64,000 bases of DNA. Origin: Selaginella moellendorffii. Taxonomy: Eukaryota > Streptophyta > Lycopodiopsida > Selaginellales > Selaginellaceae. The notes beneath the pieces are model-generated. The model saw nothing but the letters and a program-made list of their open reading frames with translations, made no database searches and was not told the DNA's origin. The stretch is from assembly GCF_000143415.4 (NCBI RefSeq), contig NW_003314349.1:750214-814213 (forward strand). Direction: 5' to 3'. This document shows positions 1 to 9,476 of this stretch, in pieces (position 1 is the stretch's first letter; every line of letters starts with the position of its first letter). The position numbers and the translations under genes were made by a program.

Positions 1-350
1 GATAAATAGGGATAAAATAGCCACTAAGGGGTGAGTGTAGCGCATGTGATCATGGGATGAGATTTGGATATACTGTCACCGTGGATCCTTAGAACTTTAA
101 ACCAAGGGTTGTTAGTTAATAGTCAATAAGGACATTGACATCTCTCAAGGATGAGATTTGGATATACTGTCACCGTGGATCCTTGGAACTTTAAACCAAG
201 GGTTGTTAGTCAATAGTCAATAAGGACATTGACATCTCTCAAGGGGGGGTGAGTGTAGCGCATATGATCATGGGATGAGATTTGGATATACTGTCACCGT
301 GGATCCTTGGAACCTTGGGGGATAAATGGGGATAAAATAGCCACTAAGGG
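1..350. repeat. Tandem array of ~95-bp units
   Basis: A unit beginning atgagatttggatatactg occurs at about 57, 151 and 276. The first two copies are nearly identical over about 94 bp and share the accaagggttgttag and gacatctctcaagg segments. A second motif, gataaat.gggataaaatagcc, stands at both ends (1 and about 320), so the array is bounded by direct repeats. No coding potential is visible. It may be part of a longer satellite that begins outside the window. Confidence 0.8.
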
Positions 351-411
351 CTCTCTCATCAAGCAATTGCCCCTTTTCCAGTTGGCTTAAGGGGAGAGAG
401 ATAAGGTGTGC

Positions 412-735
412 TACAGGGGTCCATCTTAAGTCTATCTCGGGTTTATCTCGGACTTCATCTTAGACTTCATCTCAGGTTTATCTCAAATTCCATCTTAAAC
501 TCCATCTCAAGTCCATCTTAGACTCCATTTAGGGTCCATCTCGAATTCCATCCCAAACTCCATCTGCGGTCCATCTTGGACTCCATCTGGAGTCCATCTC
601 AAGTCCATCTTGTGTCCATCTTGGACTTCATCTCGAACTCCATCTGGGGTCCATCTTGGACTACATCTAGGGTCCATATCAAGTCCATCTCGGGTCCATC
701 TTGGACTCAACCTTAGACTCCATCTTAGACTATTT
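412..735. repeat. Short-period minisatellite (ccatct-type units)
   Basis: About 25 degenerate repeats of a 10-13 base unit built on tccatct plus cgg/caa/tgga and gactt/tcaagt variants. The region has open frames only because the unit length keeps phase; the resulting M-D-P-W-rich peptide is a repeat artefact. Confidence 0.85.
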
Positions 736-949
736 CATGTGTTATGTGTTAGTCTTCTTGTATCCCTTTTCTAGAGACTCACTTATTGCTCGCTTTGTGC
801 TTATTTCTCGAGCACTTTGGTGGAAGTTCCATTCCCACTCTTGGATTTTCAAGTTGAAGCTTTTAATCCAAATGTGTTATGCTTGGTTAGCTTTGCTTCA
901 GCCACTACCACGTGGCACCTTTTCGGCTCTATTTTGGGGCTTAGGGGTT

Positions 950-1473
950 TGTGTCTTACAAAAATGACTTGAAAGATGATCCATAAGAGTTCAAATATAA
1001 AGGGAAAGGGTCTATGAATAATAATACACCCCTTTTTTTAATTAGTTAAAGGTACTAGAAGATTTGGGGTTAAGTGTCTTTGGGTTTGAGTAATACTGGG
1101 CTAAGTGACCTCCTGAAAAATTCAAATTCAGGAGTTTACATTTGATATCAAAAGAGTGTTCAGGTTGATTCTAGGTTGGCTAAAGGAATCACACTACATG
1201 TTGAGATTAATATTTAGTGGTCTAATTTGGTTTGGTTGGATGTCCTTCCATTCATAAGGGCTTTAAAAGGAAACATGGTGGATCATAAGTAACCAAAGAC
1301 AATAATTCAAAAGATGATCCATCGAAATTCAAATATAAAGAAAAAATACCCATAAACAAAAATGCACCCTTTTTTTTAATTAGTTAAGGGTTTTGGGATA
1401 TTTTAAATTAAGTGTCCTTGGGTTTGAGTAATATTTTGGGTGAGCTCCCAGGAAGTTTAGGGTTTATCTTACA
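950..1473 (+). mobile_element. Decayed TRIM retrotransposon copy
   Basis: This has the same order of parts as the young TRIM at 3142-3734 but in opposite orientation. A first LTR relic (about 952-1140) ends in ggagtttaca. A mutated primer-binding site, tttgatatcaaaagag, follows. A short internal part resembles ggctaaaggaatcacac.acatgttga, and a second LTR relic spans about 1284-1473. Most differences from the young copy look like C-to-T or G-to-A changes. The 5' border is approximate and no target duplication was recognised. Confidence 0.65.
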
Positions 1474-1929
1474 AACCTCAAAACAGTTAACAATAGTTAT
1501 TATAACACAGTTCAATAAGTTGTAGATATAATGGGTTTTTAGTTGATGATACCGAATGGAAAAAATGTTTATAAAATCCTTGCTTTTTTAGAATGCCCTC
1601 ACAATTAAGATAATTATTTGTATTACTTTTTTTCTTATACACTCTAAAAGATCTTTACTTCTTATGAGATAAATATTAAAACTTCCTCTCTAAGGATTTC
1701 ATGCAAATAAATCTATTTTTTCATTATTAATATGCTTTACATAATATAAATATTAAAATGACAAATGCATGGCAAAACTAATCAAAACTACTATTTACTT
1801 CTACCGTCTAAAATAGTGTTGATGAAAATATTATCAACTTAACACAAATATATAAAAATGTTGAATAAAATATTCCTCTATCCAATGAAGAATAGTTAAA
1901 TATTTTTAATGATATCATTAATGTTATTA
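1474..1929. other. AT-rich stretch, no gene seen
   Basis: Low-complexity AT-rich sequence between the decayed TRIM and the Helitron helicase relic. No open frame, RNA gene or clear repeat was recognised. The right part may be further upstream helicase sequence too decayed to read. Confidence 0.5.
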
Positions 1930-2704
1930 ATCACCTAAATGAGTATAATCAATACAGTTTTATTGATGGCCCTAGTGGTTCTAGTAAAACATTTCTTCTT
2001 AACACTCTTATAAATATTTTATAACTAAAATAAATAAATGTTATTAATATATCTTGGATAGGAATTGCAAGTATTTTATTCTATAATAGGCACAATTCAC
2101 ACATTACTTTTAAACTTGCTATTCTAATAAATGAAACATCAATTTCTATTATAATTATTAATAGTAAAGCAGGTAAAAGAATCAAAAGTGCTAAGACATT
2201 ACTATGGGATGAAGTAAGTATAATTCATACTCATGCACTCATTGATGTTGATTGAGTGTTGCGAGACTTAAATAATACACCATTACATTTTGGTAGCATA
2301 ACTATTGTTACTAATGGTGACTTTAGATAGACACTTATAGTCATTCCATATGGATATAGGGTATAAATTGTTTCAAGTTCTGTAAAAATGAATAAATTAT
2401 GAATAAATTATGGTAATTCTTTAAAAAACTATCTTTGAAAATAAATATGCAACTTGCTAAAAGTGATAAATCATGGGGTGATTGACTTCTCCAAGTTGGA
2501 AATGATGAAATTTTTTAAAATTTACCATATTTACTTTTTAATTCCATTTTATTAACTCATACACAACTAATTTATTCATCTATTATCAATTTTTTCTACC
2601 CTTCAATACTTGATATTTCAAACCATTATATTACAACCAATATTACACCACTTAACGATGACACATTTCCAATTAACAACATTGTTGCTCTAGATTACAA
2701 GGTG

Positions 2705-2770
<66 letters not shown>

Positions 2771-2840
2771 CTGTTGTGTGTGTGTGTGTGTGTATGTGTA
2801 TATAAATATGTGTATATGTATATGTATATATATTTATGAA
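2705..2840. repeat. Compound (TA)n/(TG)n microsatellite
   Basis: Alternating runs of ta and tg dinucleotides (ta, tg, ta, tg, then tatatgta variants) inside the Helitron helicase relic. The C-V-C-V peptide readable across it is a repeat artefact. Confidence 0.95.
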
Positions 2841-3141
2841 AGTGTTAATTTTGTTGACACTGAATATCCTAAAACCTTTTCAACAAAATTCCTAAATTCT
2901 ATCACACCTTCCAGTCTCCCACCACATAAACTCTTTCATATAAGATGCCATATTTATCTTGCTAAGGAATATGTCTCCATCCATTTCATCCTAAAAAATG
3001 CACTACCAAATGTTTTAGATTATGAAATTATGATGTGGCAATTTAAAGAGACAAGAGTTTTTATCCCATATATCACACTAATGCCATTAAATGTAAAAAT
3101 TCCATTCAAATATCCGAAAGGCAGTTTCAAATCCATTTGAG

Positions 3142-3335
3142 TGTAAGCTCCTGAGTTTGGACTTCCCGGGAGGTCACCCAGCCCAGTACTATTCAAACCC
3201 AAGGACGCTTAACCCCAAATATCCCAAGACCCTTAACCGATTGGAAAAGGGGGTGCACTCTTGTTCATGGGCCCTTTCCCTCTATATTTGAACCCCATGG
3301 ATCGTCTCTCAAGTCGTTCCCTTTGGTTGCTTACA
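3142..3335 (-). repeat. TRIM 3' LTR (194 bp)
   Basis: Right-hand LTR in the element's own minus-strand orientation. It is the same length as its partner with a single base difference. Confidence 0.93.
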
Positions 3336-3526
3336 ATCCACCACGCTTCCCTGCAAGTTCACGCCCTCGTGAACGGAAGCTGAGAGCTGCAGCTCTCCCG
3401 AGAGCCTCGCTCTCTTGACACCCTACCCCTCGGGTCGAGCCCAGCGGGAGCAAACTGGACCAGCCAGATGTCAATCAACATGTGGTGTGATTCCCTTAGC
3501 CAACCAACAGAGTCGGACCCGAGACC

Positions 3527-3538
3527 GCTCTGATACCA
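3527..3538 (-). other. tRNA-Met primer-binding site of TRIM
   Basis: TGGTATCAGAGC on the minus strand is complementary to the 3' end of plant initiator methionine tRNA. It lies two bases inside the 5' LTR. Decayed copies of the same site are found at 1141 and 50259 next to other TRIM relics. Confidence 0.92.
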
Positions 3539-3540
3539 AA

Positions 3541-3734
3541 TGTAAGCTCCTGAGTTTGGACTTCCCGGGAGGTCACCCAGCCTAGTACTATTCAAACCCA
3601 AGGACGCTTAACCCCAAATATCCCAAGACCCTTAACCGATTGGAAAAGGGGGTGCACTCTTGTTCATGGGCCCTTTCCCTCTATATTTGAACCCCATGGA
3701 TCGTCTCTCAAGTCGTTCCCTTTGGTTGCTTACA
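3541..3734 (-). repeat. TRIM 5' LTR (194 bp)
   Basis: LTR adjacent to the primer-binding site at 3527-3538, so it is the 5' LTR of the minus-oriented element. Confidence 0.93.
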
Positions 3735-4329
3735 TTGAGTTACTACTTAACAATCTTTAAATGCCAAAGATAAACATTTGACTGAAGTTTCCCCATATAG
3801 TTTTCACTCATGGACAGTTTTATATGGCTTTATCAAGATGCACAACACACCATAGATTTAGAATTAAAGTTCAAAACACCACACATTAGGGTTGCCTCTT
3901 TTCTCTGTTTTTACAATCAACAGTCTATAAAGAGGTTTTATATAAAACTTCTTTCTAAACCACCCAGCATTTCTTGGGCAATATTTAATGCATATATGGT
4001 GCGCTAATGCATGCCAATGTGTAAGAAAAAAGTTCTGCTCAAAATATTATTTTATGAGTTAAACATGTATATTACAATAATTTAAGCATACATGTGTTTT
4101 TTTTTTCATATATTTTGCAGGTTTGCAAATTGTTTTGCCAAGCCACCCACCCTATATACACTACCTCCCCCCCCAAAGTGCAATCACAAATTGCTTGCTA
4201 TACTATATCCAAAATTATAAGTAGAAAGAGGTAAAAGATTTGGCTCATTTTAAATAGATTGATTTTGTTAAAATCTTCAATTATTTTTTGATTTGTTATA
4301 ATCTCTATAACTTTTATATTAGTAGAAAT

Positions 4330-5220
4330 CTAACAAAGTGTATTTGAATCCCAAACTTTTCTTTTTACTGATTTAGTGCTAAATGTCCTTTGATATGAGA
4401 AATATAAAACTAAATTACAATTATTTTGTAATTCTAAGTGTGAATTTTCATAGCAATTATAATACTTACAATAAGTACCAGAAGCCCAAATACTTTTTTT
4501 ATTAGAAGAATATAAAACTAAATTTCCATCTTCTTGTAATCTTAATACACAATTATTGCCTTTATTTGTTATTTTTGCAAACCATAAACTTATATTTTTA
4601 GTATATAATATTAGAGTACAATCACTACTTAAGTATAAATATGCTTTATGATTTAAAGAAACTAGGAAATATGCTGATAATAAATGCTGGTTTGGCATAT
4701 TAGTATACCCACTTATTAACATATTTATTAAAATGTTACACCTAAAATTTCTCATTGCAAGTATTTGATGACTACGAGGTGTATAGTTTCTAATGTAATA
4801 AAATATAACAAAATGTTCAGTAGTTATAGTTATAGAAGAAGCAGCAAAATTTATGAAATCATTATAGGATTGTTCTAAAATATTTGTCAATGTGTTTCAA
4901 ATGATAGAGCCTACATCTTCTCCACCACCTTCATTATTTGAACCACAAAGTTGTGCAACTGTTTCTAAAATAAAAACACCATATTCAATGTTTGTGTTAG
5001 TTAAATTTGGATTTGTAATAGCTAAAGATCCATATACCCATTGATCTCTTGGAAGTATACCATTTGGTATAGAATTAATTGCAGCACGAATAACTTGGAA
5101 AATAGTATTCAATACTTCTTCACTTAAAACATCAAGATCACCTGTTTCAAAATTAGTATCTTGAGAAACTCCTATTTTGAATAAAATGATTATAAATGAA
5201 ATTGATATTAACCTACTCAT
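4330..5220 (-). pseudogene. Secreted B-type (GNA-like) lectin, one in-frame stop
   Basis: The frame opens at ATG 5220 with a hydrophobic signal peptide (residues about 1-19, MSRLISISFIIILFKIGVSQ). About 85 residues of unassigned acidic sequence follow, including a YGxLAITNPN-like stretch. A single TGA lies at 4897-4899 and the same frame then runs on to the stop at 4330. The last ~120 residues carry three degenerate copies of the QxDxNxVxY mannose-binding motif: LSSDCTLILY, LQEDGNLVLY and LQNNCNLVLY. This is the bulb-type lectin (GNA-related) fold. The second motif is complete; in the first and third the D or Q is replaced. If the TGA is not a sequencing error or spliced out, the lectin half is untranslated. 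No intron with good borders removes it. The N-terminal domain was not recognised. Confidence 0.65.
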
Positions 5221-5865
5221 TATTTCACCATCGAATATACATTTAAAAAAAATTCTTGAGTCTTATAAGTACTCAATTTTAAATGGCATTGGGCAAAAAT
5301 ATTTTGGCCAGAACTTTGAAGTTCGTTTTTATTTGACAATAAAGCAAAGGTATCTAATTCAAAAATATGTTGTTTATTAGTAAATTATTCTTAGTGTTTG
5401 GATTTTGTTTCAAGTTTATTATCTCCAAAATTTCTGGTGGTTCTAAAGAAACCTAGAATATATTTGTATATTCTAGAATCTAATTGTTGATTTATATTCT
5501 ACTATAAACCATATATATATGTATGTATTTATATATGTGTAAAACCTTAAACCGATGTTTAACTTCTGACGTACCATGTTGGACGAGGAGAAACGTCACT
5601 AGTCTATGATATTGTGTCTTCCAAACAAAGACACAAAGACATGAACTGAAGTCACTCTTGAGATGGTGTTTTAGGGACTGTAATCAAGGTAATTATACTA
5701 ATTAACTATTAATCAGTTAGATTGTGTAAAATTATTTTAAAACCAGAAACATTCTCAAAAGAAAATGAAACGAGAAAAAGATGGCGAAACCAAAAACCTC
5801 ACTTACCAAGCTTACTTTCGTGTAGTATTGAAGTTTAGATCGACAGAGAGGATGAGAGCTCTTCT
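5221..5865. other. AT-rich intergenic DNA
   Basis: Lies upstream of the lectin frame and downstream of the IQD gene. It has a short tatata run near 5513 but no recognisable gene. The left end presumably contains the lectin promoter and the right end the IQD 3' UTR. Confidence 0.5.
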
Positions 5866-7893
5866 TTAAAACTTGAACGACCTCCGCATTTCAGTAGATC
5901 TCCTCACAGCGCCACCATCGCGACCATCACCAGCTTTTGCCTTGCCAATCGAAGCGCGCGGCTGTGGCGAGCGAACCATCTCTGGAAGCCGGCCATTGGA
6001 AAGAGAGTGCCTTCTCGGGCTAGTGTCGTTGCCATTGGGACCTCCTGGAAGTGAAAGCCTCCGTGGAGGAGCTTCGCCATAGCTCGCCTTGGTGCTATTC
6101 GGTCCAGGGATGGAGAACCTCCTCTTCCCCGTCTCCGTCGGTGACGCGCTCTTGGGACTCTGGCCGCGGACCTTGGCCTTGGCCGATTGCGTCGCTGCCA
6201 TGTATGACGGAACGCGCGTTCGGTGAGGAGTAGTAGCGTTGTCTATGTTGTTCTCAACTTTCGTTGAAAAGTATCCCTGCTTGGTCGAATCCTCGGCCCG
6301 AGCAATGCGAGCTGTGCCTTCCTCTTCTTCTTCTTCCTCCTCTTCTTCTTCGTTGTCATCCTCGTCCTGATGGTGGTGGTGGCGGCCATTGTCCTGATCC
6401 AACGCTTCCTCTTCTTCTCCAAAAGCTTGGTCTTCGTCCGGGTACTCGTCATGTCCGTTACCGTGGTCGACCTCGTGGCCGTTGGTGTGGTCATTCTCAG
6501 CTGGCGGAGAGAGCGTCTCGGTGGCGTCGTAGAGCTCTGGTGAGTCTTCGTCGATATGAGGAGCGTCGGAGGTTCTTGGTTCGGTGTATTCCGCAGTGGG
6601 AACTTCTTTCGCTGGCTCGTCGTGTACCACCTCCTGGGCCGCCGGGTGTGGGTGTTGGTGTGAGTTTAGTTCTGGCGTTGGATACGTCTCGCTTTTCTCT
6701 GCGATCGTGTCAGGCGGATACGAAGGCGAAGATTTGACTTGCGTTGGAAGCTCCTGTTTGTGCTGTCTTGGGCTTTGTTCCGGGATGTCCACGCCGTCGG
6801 TCATTGCCCATGGCCGAGCGAGTGTCCAACGCTGCAGCCATCCCCATCCGGAGCCAGACTCCAGCGCCGAGTCGATGTACAATGGTTGCTTCCTCGACTT
6901 TTTCCATTCCCGCTGCATTCAAAACAATTAGCTTCCGGTATCTATAGGAAAACATGCTCACCTGTCGTTGCATTGCTTGATCTGCATTCTTTGTGTTGCT
7001 GCTGACGCGGTAAATCCCCTTGTATGGCTTGTGGTCCTGAAATGCTGGAAAATTCAGGAAAACCATTAACTGTGTAGGAATAACTCACCGCTAATTGCCA
7101 GGAGTCTTCTGTGAGCTGCCTGTAACGTTGGAGAAGATACTTGATTGCCTGGCCTTCCTCCGATAGTCGAACCTGCCGGCCTCGGAAAATGGCTTGGACG
7201 CGAACAATCGCTTGCACGCATTTTAAAGCTGCCGCAGCCTCTCTACGCACAGCATGACCGCGAGCCAAAGCCTGTAGCCTGATCAGACCTCTTAAAGCAT
7301 GAAGTGCCCGCCGAGCCTACGAGAAACAAACGTTGAAACAAATAGGAACAAGAAAATGGACGTAACGTACCAGATAGCTTCGAAAAGCCTTTTGGACTTT
7401 CACAGCCGCGAGATCCTCCTTGCTGATAACTTTCTGGAAGATATCATCGTCCACGACATCGAGCTCCGGGTCCTCGCGAGATGCATGATTGAGTTCTTCG
7501 GCAGACTCCTCAACGGATTCATCCGTGCACTGTATCTGCCGATCCAGTTTCACTGGTGGGCATATGCATAGATCAGCACGGGGAGGAGGCGGATCTTCCT
7601 TCTTCGCATGAACGGGCTCAATTGGAGATGGTGGCTGCGCAGGAACCACTTGCGGAATTTCGTTAAAGATGGGCTTCGTTGGGACAACCTGGAAAACCAA
7701 AGAGAAAAACAAAGAGCATTAATCCAAGTGCTAGAACGATGATCGAAGAGAGAGACTAACGAGGACGTACAAACTCACTATCCGATGGCTTTGCCGGTGT
7801 TTTCTCTGACGACTTCGAGGGCGTCTTCTCCTTGGACGAGGATTTCTTCTTGAGGCCGAGAACTTTCTTGATCCATCTCGCGGACTTCCCCAT
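5866..7893 (-). CDS. IQ67-domain (IQD) calmodulin-binding protein
   Basis: IQD proteins bind calmodulin and act as scaffolds at microtubules, plasma membrane or nucleus. Five exons close in phase: 7893-7771, 7688-7371, 7316-7089, 7036-6962, 6912-5866, giving 596 aa. The N-terminus MGKSARWIKKVLGLKK is the typical basic IQD start. The IQ67 region spans about residues 135-200, split by an intron at the family's conserved place (after AFRSYL), with IQ motifs around ARRALHALRGLIRLQALARG and the following AVRREAAAALKCVQAIVRVQ. The large last exon holds an acidic stretch with a His run and a run of about 12 Glu (about 436-446), the DUF4005 motif PSYMAATQSAKAK (about 483) and a basic tail ending RRSFKF. 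Two G-boxes lie upstream (8653-8678). The subgroup within the family was not determined. Confidence 0.93.
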
Positions 7894-8440
7894 CGCAAAC
7901 CCGCACTGAAGAACACAGGAATTAGGTCTGTGCCGTGACAAAAACACGACAAAACAAGCGATGGTTGATCGATCCTGTCACTCCGGATGCATGAGAAGCG
8001 AAATGCGGGCAGATCTGCAAGTACCTGGCGCCTTGGATGCGATAATCCGCCTCCTCAAGCCCCGAGAACCTCCAATCCCTTCATCTGCGACACCAAAACC
8101 CTGTAGAGATTTTCGAGACGGCATGGATCCGAGAGCTGTGTACCTGGCGACGCCGAGAGAATGCCGATTCAAGCCCGCATTGACGCGATACCTGGAGATT
8201 ACGCGAGAATGCCGGCGGCGGATGCTCCTGATCGGCGCCTAGAGCTCCAGCGGCAGCAGCGGCAGGAGATAGAACTGGAAGATCTCCGGTCGCATTCACG
8301 CCTCCTCGCAGGCGCCGCGACAGTGAGAGAAGACAAGAGCTATGGCGCTCCCCAAAAGGATTAGCGGCGAAGAACACACACTGCTAGGTAGCGAGAGAGA
8401 GAAAGAGAGAGAGCACAGCGCGGCCACTCTGTAAGCAAAT
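7894..8440 (-). other. IQD 5' leader region with GA tract
   Basis: GC-rich sequence just upstream of the IQD start codon, with a purine tract (gagagagaaagagagagag) at about 8388-8413. Open frames here on both strands show no protein-like pattern. An intron in the leader is possible but was not resolved. Confidence 0.45.
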
Positions 8441-8652
8441 AGCGACGGGCGCCCGTCAAAGTAGTAATATTTAATAGCCCCTTAAAAACTACTGGCCCCA
8501 CTCTCTGTAAGCTCCGGTAAATATCCAGCCTATAATTGGTTAAAACAGGCGCCTGCTTATACCGCCGGTAAACTCTTCACGGATGGGCGCGTTCCGTACG
8601 CCGGGCCAAAAATCCCAAAAGCCTCGGAGGCGGAATCTCACCGTACGTCTGC

Positions 8653-8678
8653 CACGTGGCACCTGCGCCCGACACGTG
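8653..8678. promoter_or_regulatory. Pair of CACGTGGC G-box/ABRE motifs
   Basis: Two CACGTGGC octamers begin at 8653 and 8673, exactly 20 bp apart, and a tttatatta stretch follows at 8682. CACGTGGC is the core bound by plant bZIP (ABF/ABI5-type) and bHLH factors, and paired copies often confer ABA or light response. The nearest start codon is that of the IQD gene, 760 bp away on the minus strand. No gene on the plus side was supported, so the IQD gene is the likely target. Confidence 0.6.
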
Positions 8679-8699
8679 GCGTTTATATTAAGCAAGCGA

Positions 8700-9476
8700 C
8701 CAACGGCGGTGATTGCGTCATAGGATATGCGGATAATATATTTTCATGTGGTTTGCATGATTGGCATTCACATGGTTGGGCCTGGGTAAATGTCATGCAA
8801 GTTTTTCTACTTTTGTGTCTATATTTCTTTTGGTGGTCAGTTTTTTTCAAGAAGAGGGTGTGAAGTTGCTAGCTATTTTCTACGTCAATGTGTGGGTGGC
8901 ACAAAAACAAGCCTACCATCACCATCATTTGGTGTTGTCCATTTATTTCTCTCATACTTTTTGGCTTTGCTTTTGCTTTGCTCGATCGCTCGCTCCATCG
9001 ATCGATCGATCTAAACCTGTGACGTGATTGAGATTTACAACTCACTCACTCGCGAGCGAGCGAGCGAAGGGTCCGTTACCTGGAGCCTTCAAAGTCTATA
9101 AAGACTTTTTCTTGCTCGAGCCATCACAGGAGTCAGTCGTTGTCCATGCGATATAGATGATGCCGTTGAGCCCGTTTTTGTTCTTCAGTACTGGTACTTT
9201 CCATAGATCTGGAATGGCCAAGAGTTAGAACTATAGGCTCGTAGGTAGGCAGATACTCACAGTGGCATCGCATAACTTACATTCCCGCGAGACAATCTTG
9301 TTGACTTCTCTCTTGAAACGATCTCGAGTGAGTGATGTAACTCGCGACCATCGTAATCGTTGCGTAACTTTCTTGCTTGGAAGGATCATCCATCCACCTG
9401 ATATGACGCTTAACTTCTTCCAATTCACCTATCCGAAAGTGATTAGTTTGGATGAGACGAAAAGGCTGCTTATAGC
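8700..9476. other. Intergenic, includes UTP20 3' UTR
   Basis: Open frames of 65-90 codons exist on both strands but none resembles a known protein. The right part (9100-9476) contains good splice-like borders and may be UTP20 3' UTR. cgatcgatcgat and gcgagcgagcgag runs lie at 8998-9066. Confidence 0.4.

Larger units (their letters stand above)
3142..3734 (-). mobile_element. TRIM retrotransposon, complete, 593 bp
   Basis: Two 194-bp direct repeats (3142-3335 and 3541-3734) start TGTAAGC and end GCTTACA, the TG...CA ends of LTRs. They differ at one visible base (C at about 3183 against T in the second copy). The 205-bp internal part has no coding frame. On the minus strand the 5' LTR is followed after two bases by TGGTATCAGAGC (3538-3527), the standard plant primer-binding site for initiator-Met tRNA. 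A purine-rich GGGAAGCGTGGTGGA precedes the 3' LTR. Perfect 5-bp target duplications TTGAG flank it (3137-3141, 3735-3739). It is non-autonomous and must borrow enzymes from another LTR element. LTR identity implies a recent insertion. The host site is the Helitron helicase relic, whose reading continues across it. Confidence 0.95.
1930..3930 (+). pseudogene. Helitron (PIF1-type) helicase relic, split by a TRIM
   Basis: Forward-strand translation shows the ordered helicase motifs of plant Helitron transposases with several stops and shifts. A Walker A motif DGPSGSSKTFLLNTL lies near 1963-2010. A Walker B-like LLWDEVS lies near 2200-2220, then V(L)RDLNN and TIVTNGDFR near 2300. The C-terminal block YPKTFSTKFLNSITPSSLPP lies near 2865-2930, and RVFIPYITLMPL near 3055-3085. 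The final helicase motif FTHGQFYMALSRC is found only after the 593-bp TRIM insertion, near 3800-3840. Microsatellite expansion at 2705-2840 interrupts the middle. In Helitrons the protein is a fused Rep/helicase for rolling-circle transposition; no Rep part was recognised here. The copy is dead. Confidence 0.75.

Noticed and set aside
507-710. Short frame rich in Met-Asp-Pro-Trp words
   Set aside because: Translation of the minisatellite; no codon-level sign of selection.
2727-3140. 137-codon frame starting in the microsatellite
   Set aside because: Not a gene of its own: the start is microsatellite and the rest is the Helitron helicase C-terminus, annotated as relic.
6264-6737. 157-codon plus frame over IQD exon 5
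   Set aside because: Antisense to the Glu/His-rich IQD tail; the Leu/Arg-rich peptide reflects the repeat-like codons.
8761-9027. 88-codon plus frame between IQD and UTP20
   Set aside because: Composition is that of spacer DNA, and it ends in cgatcgatcgat repeats. No homology recognised.
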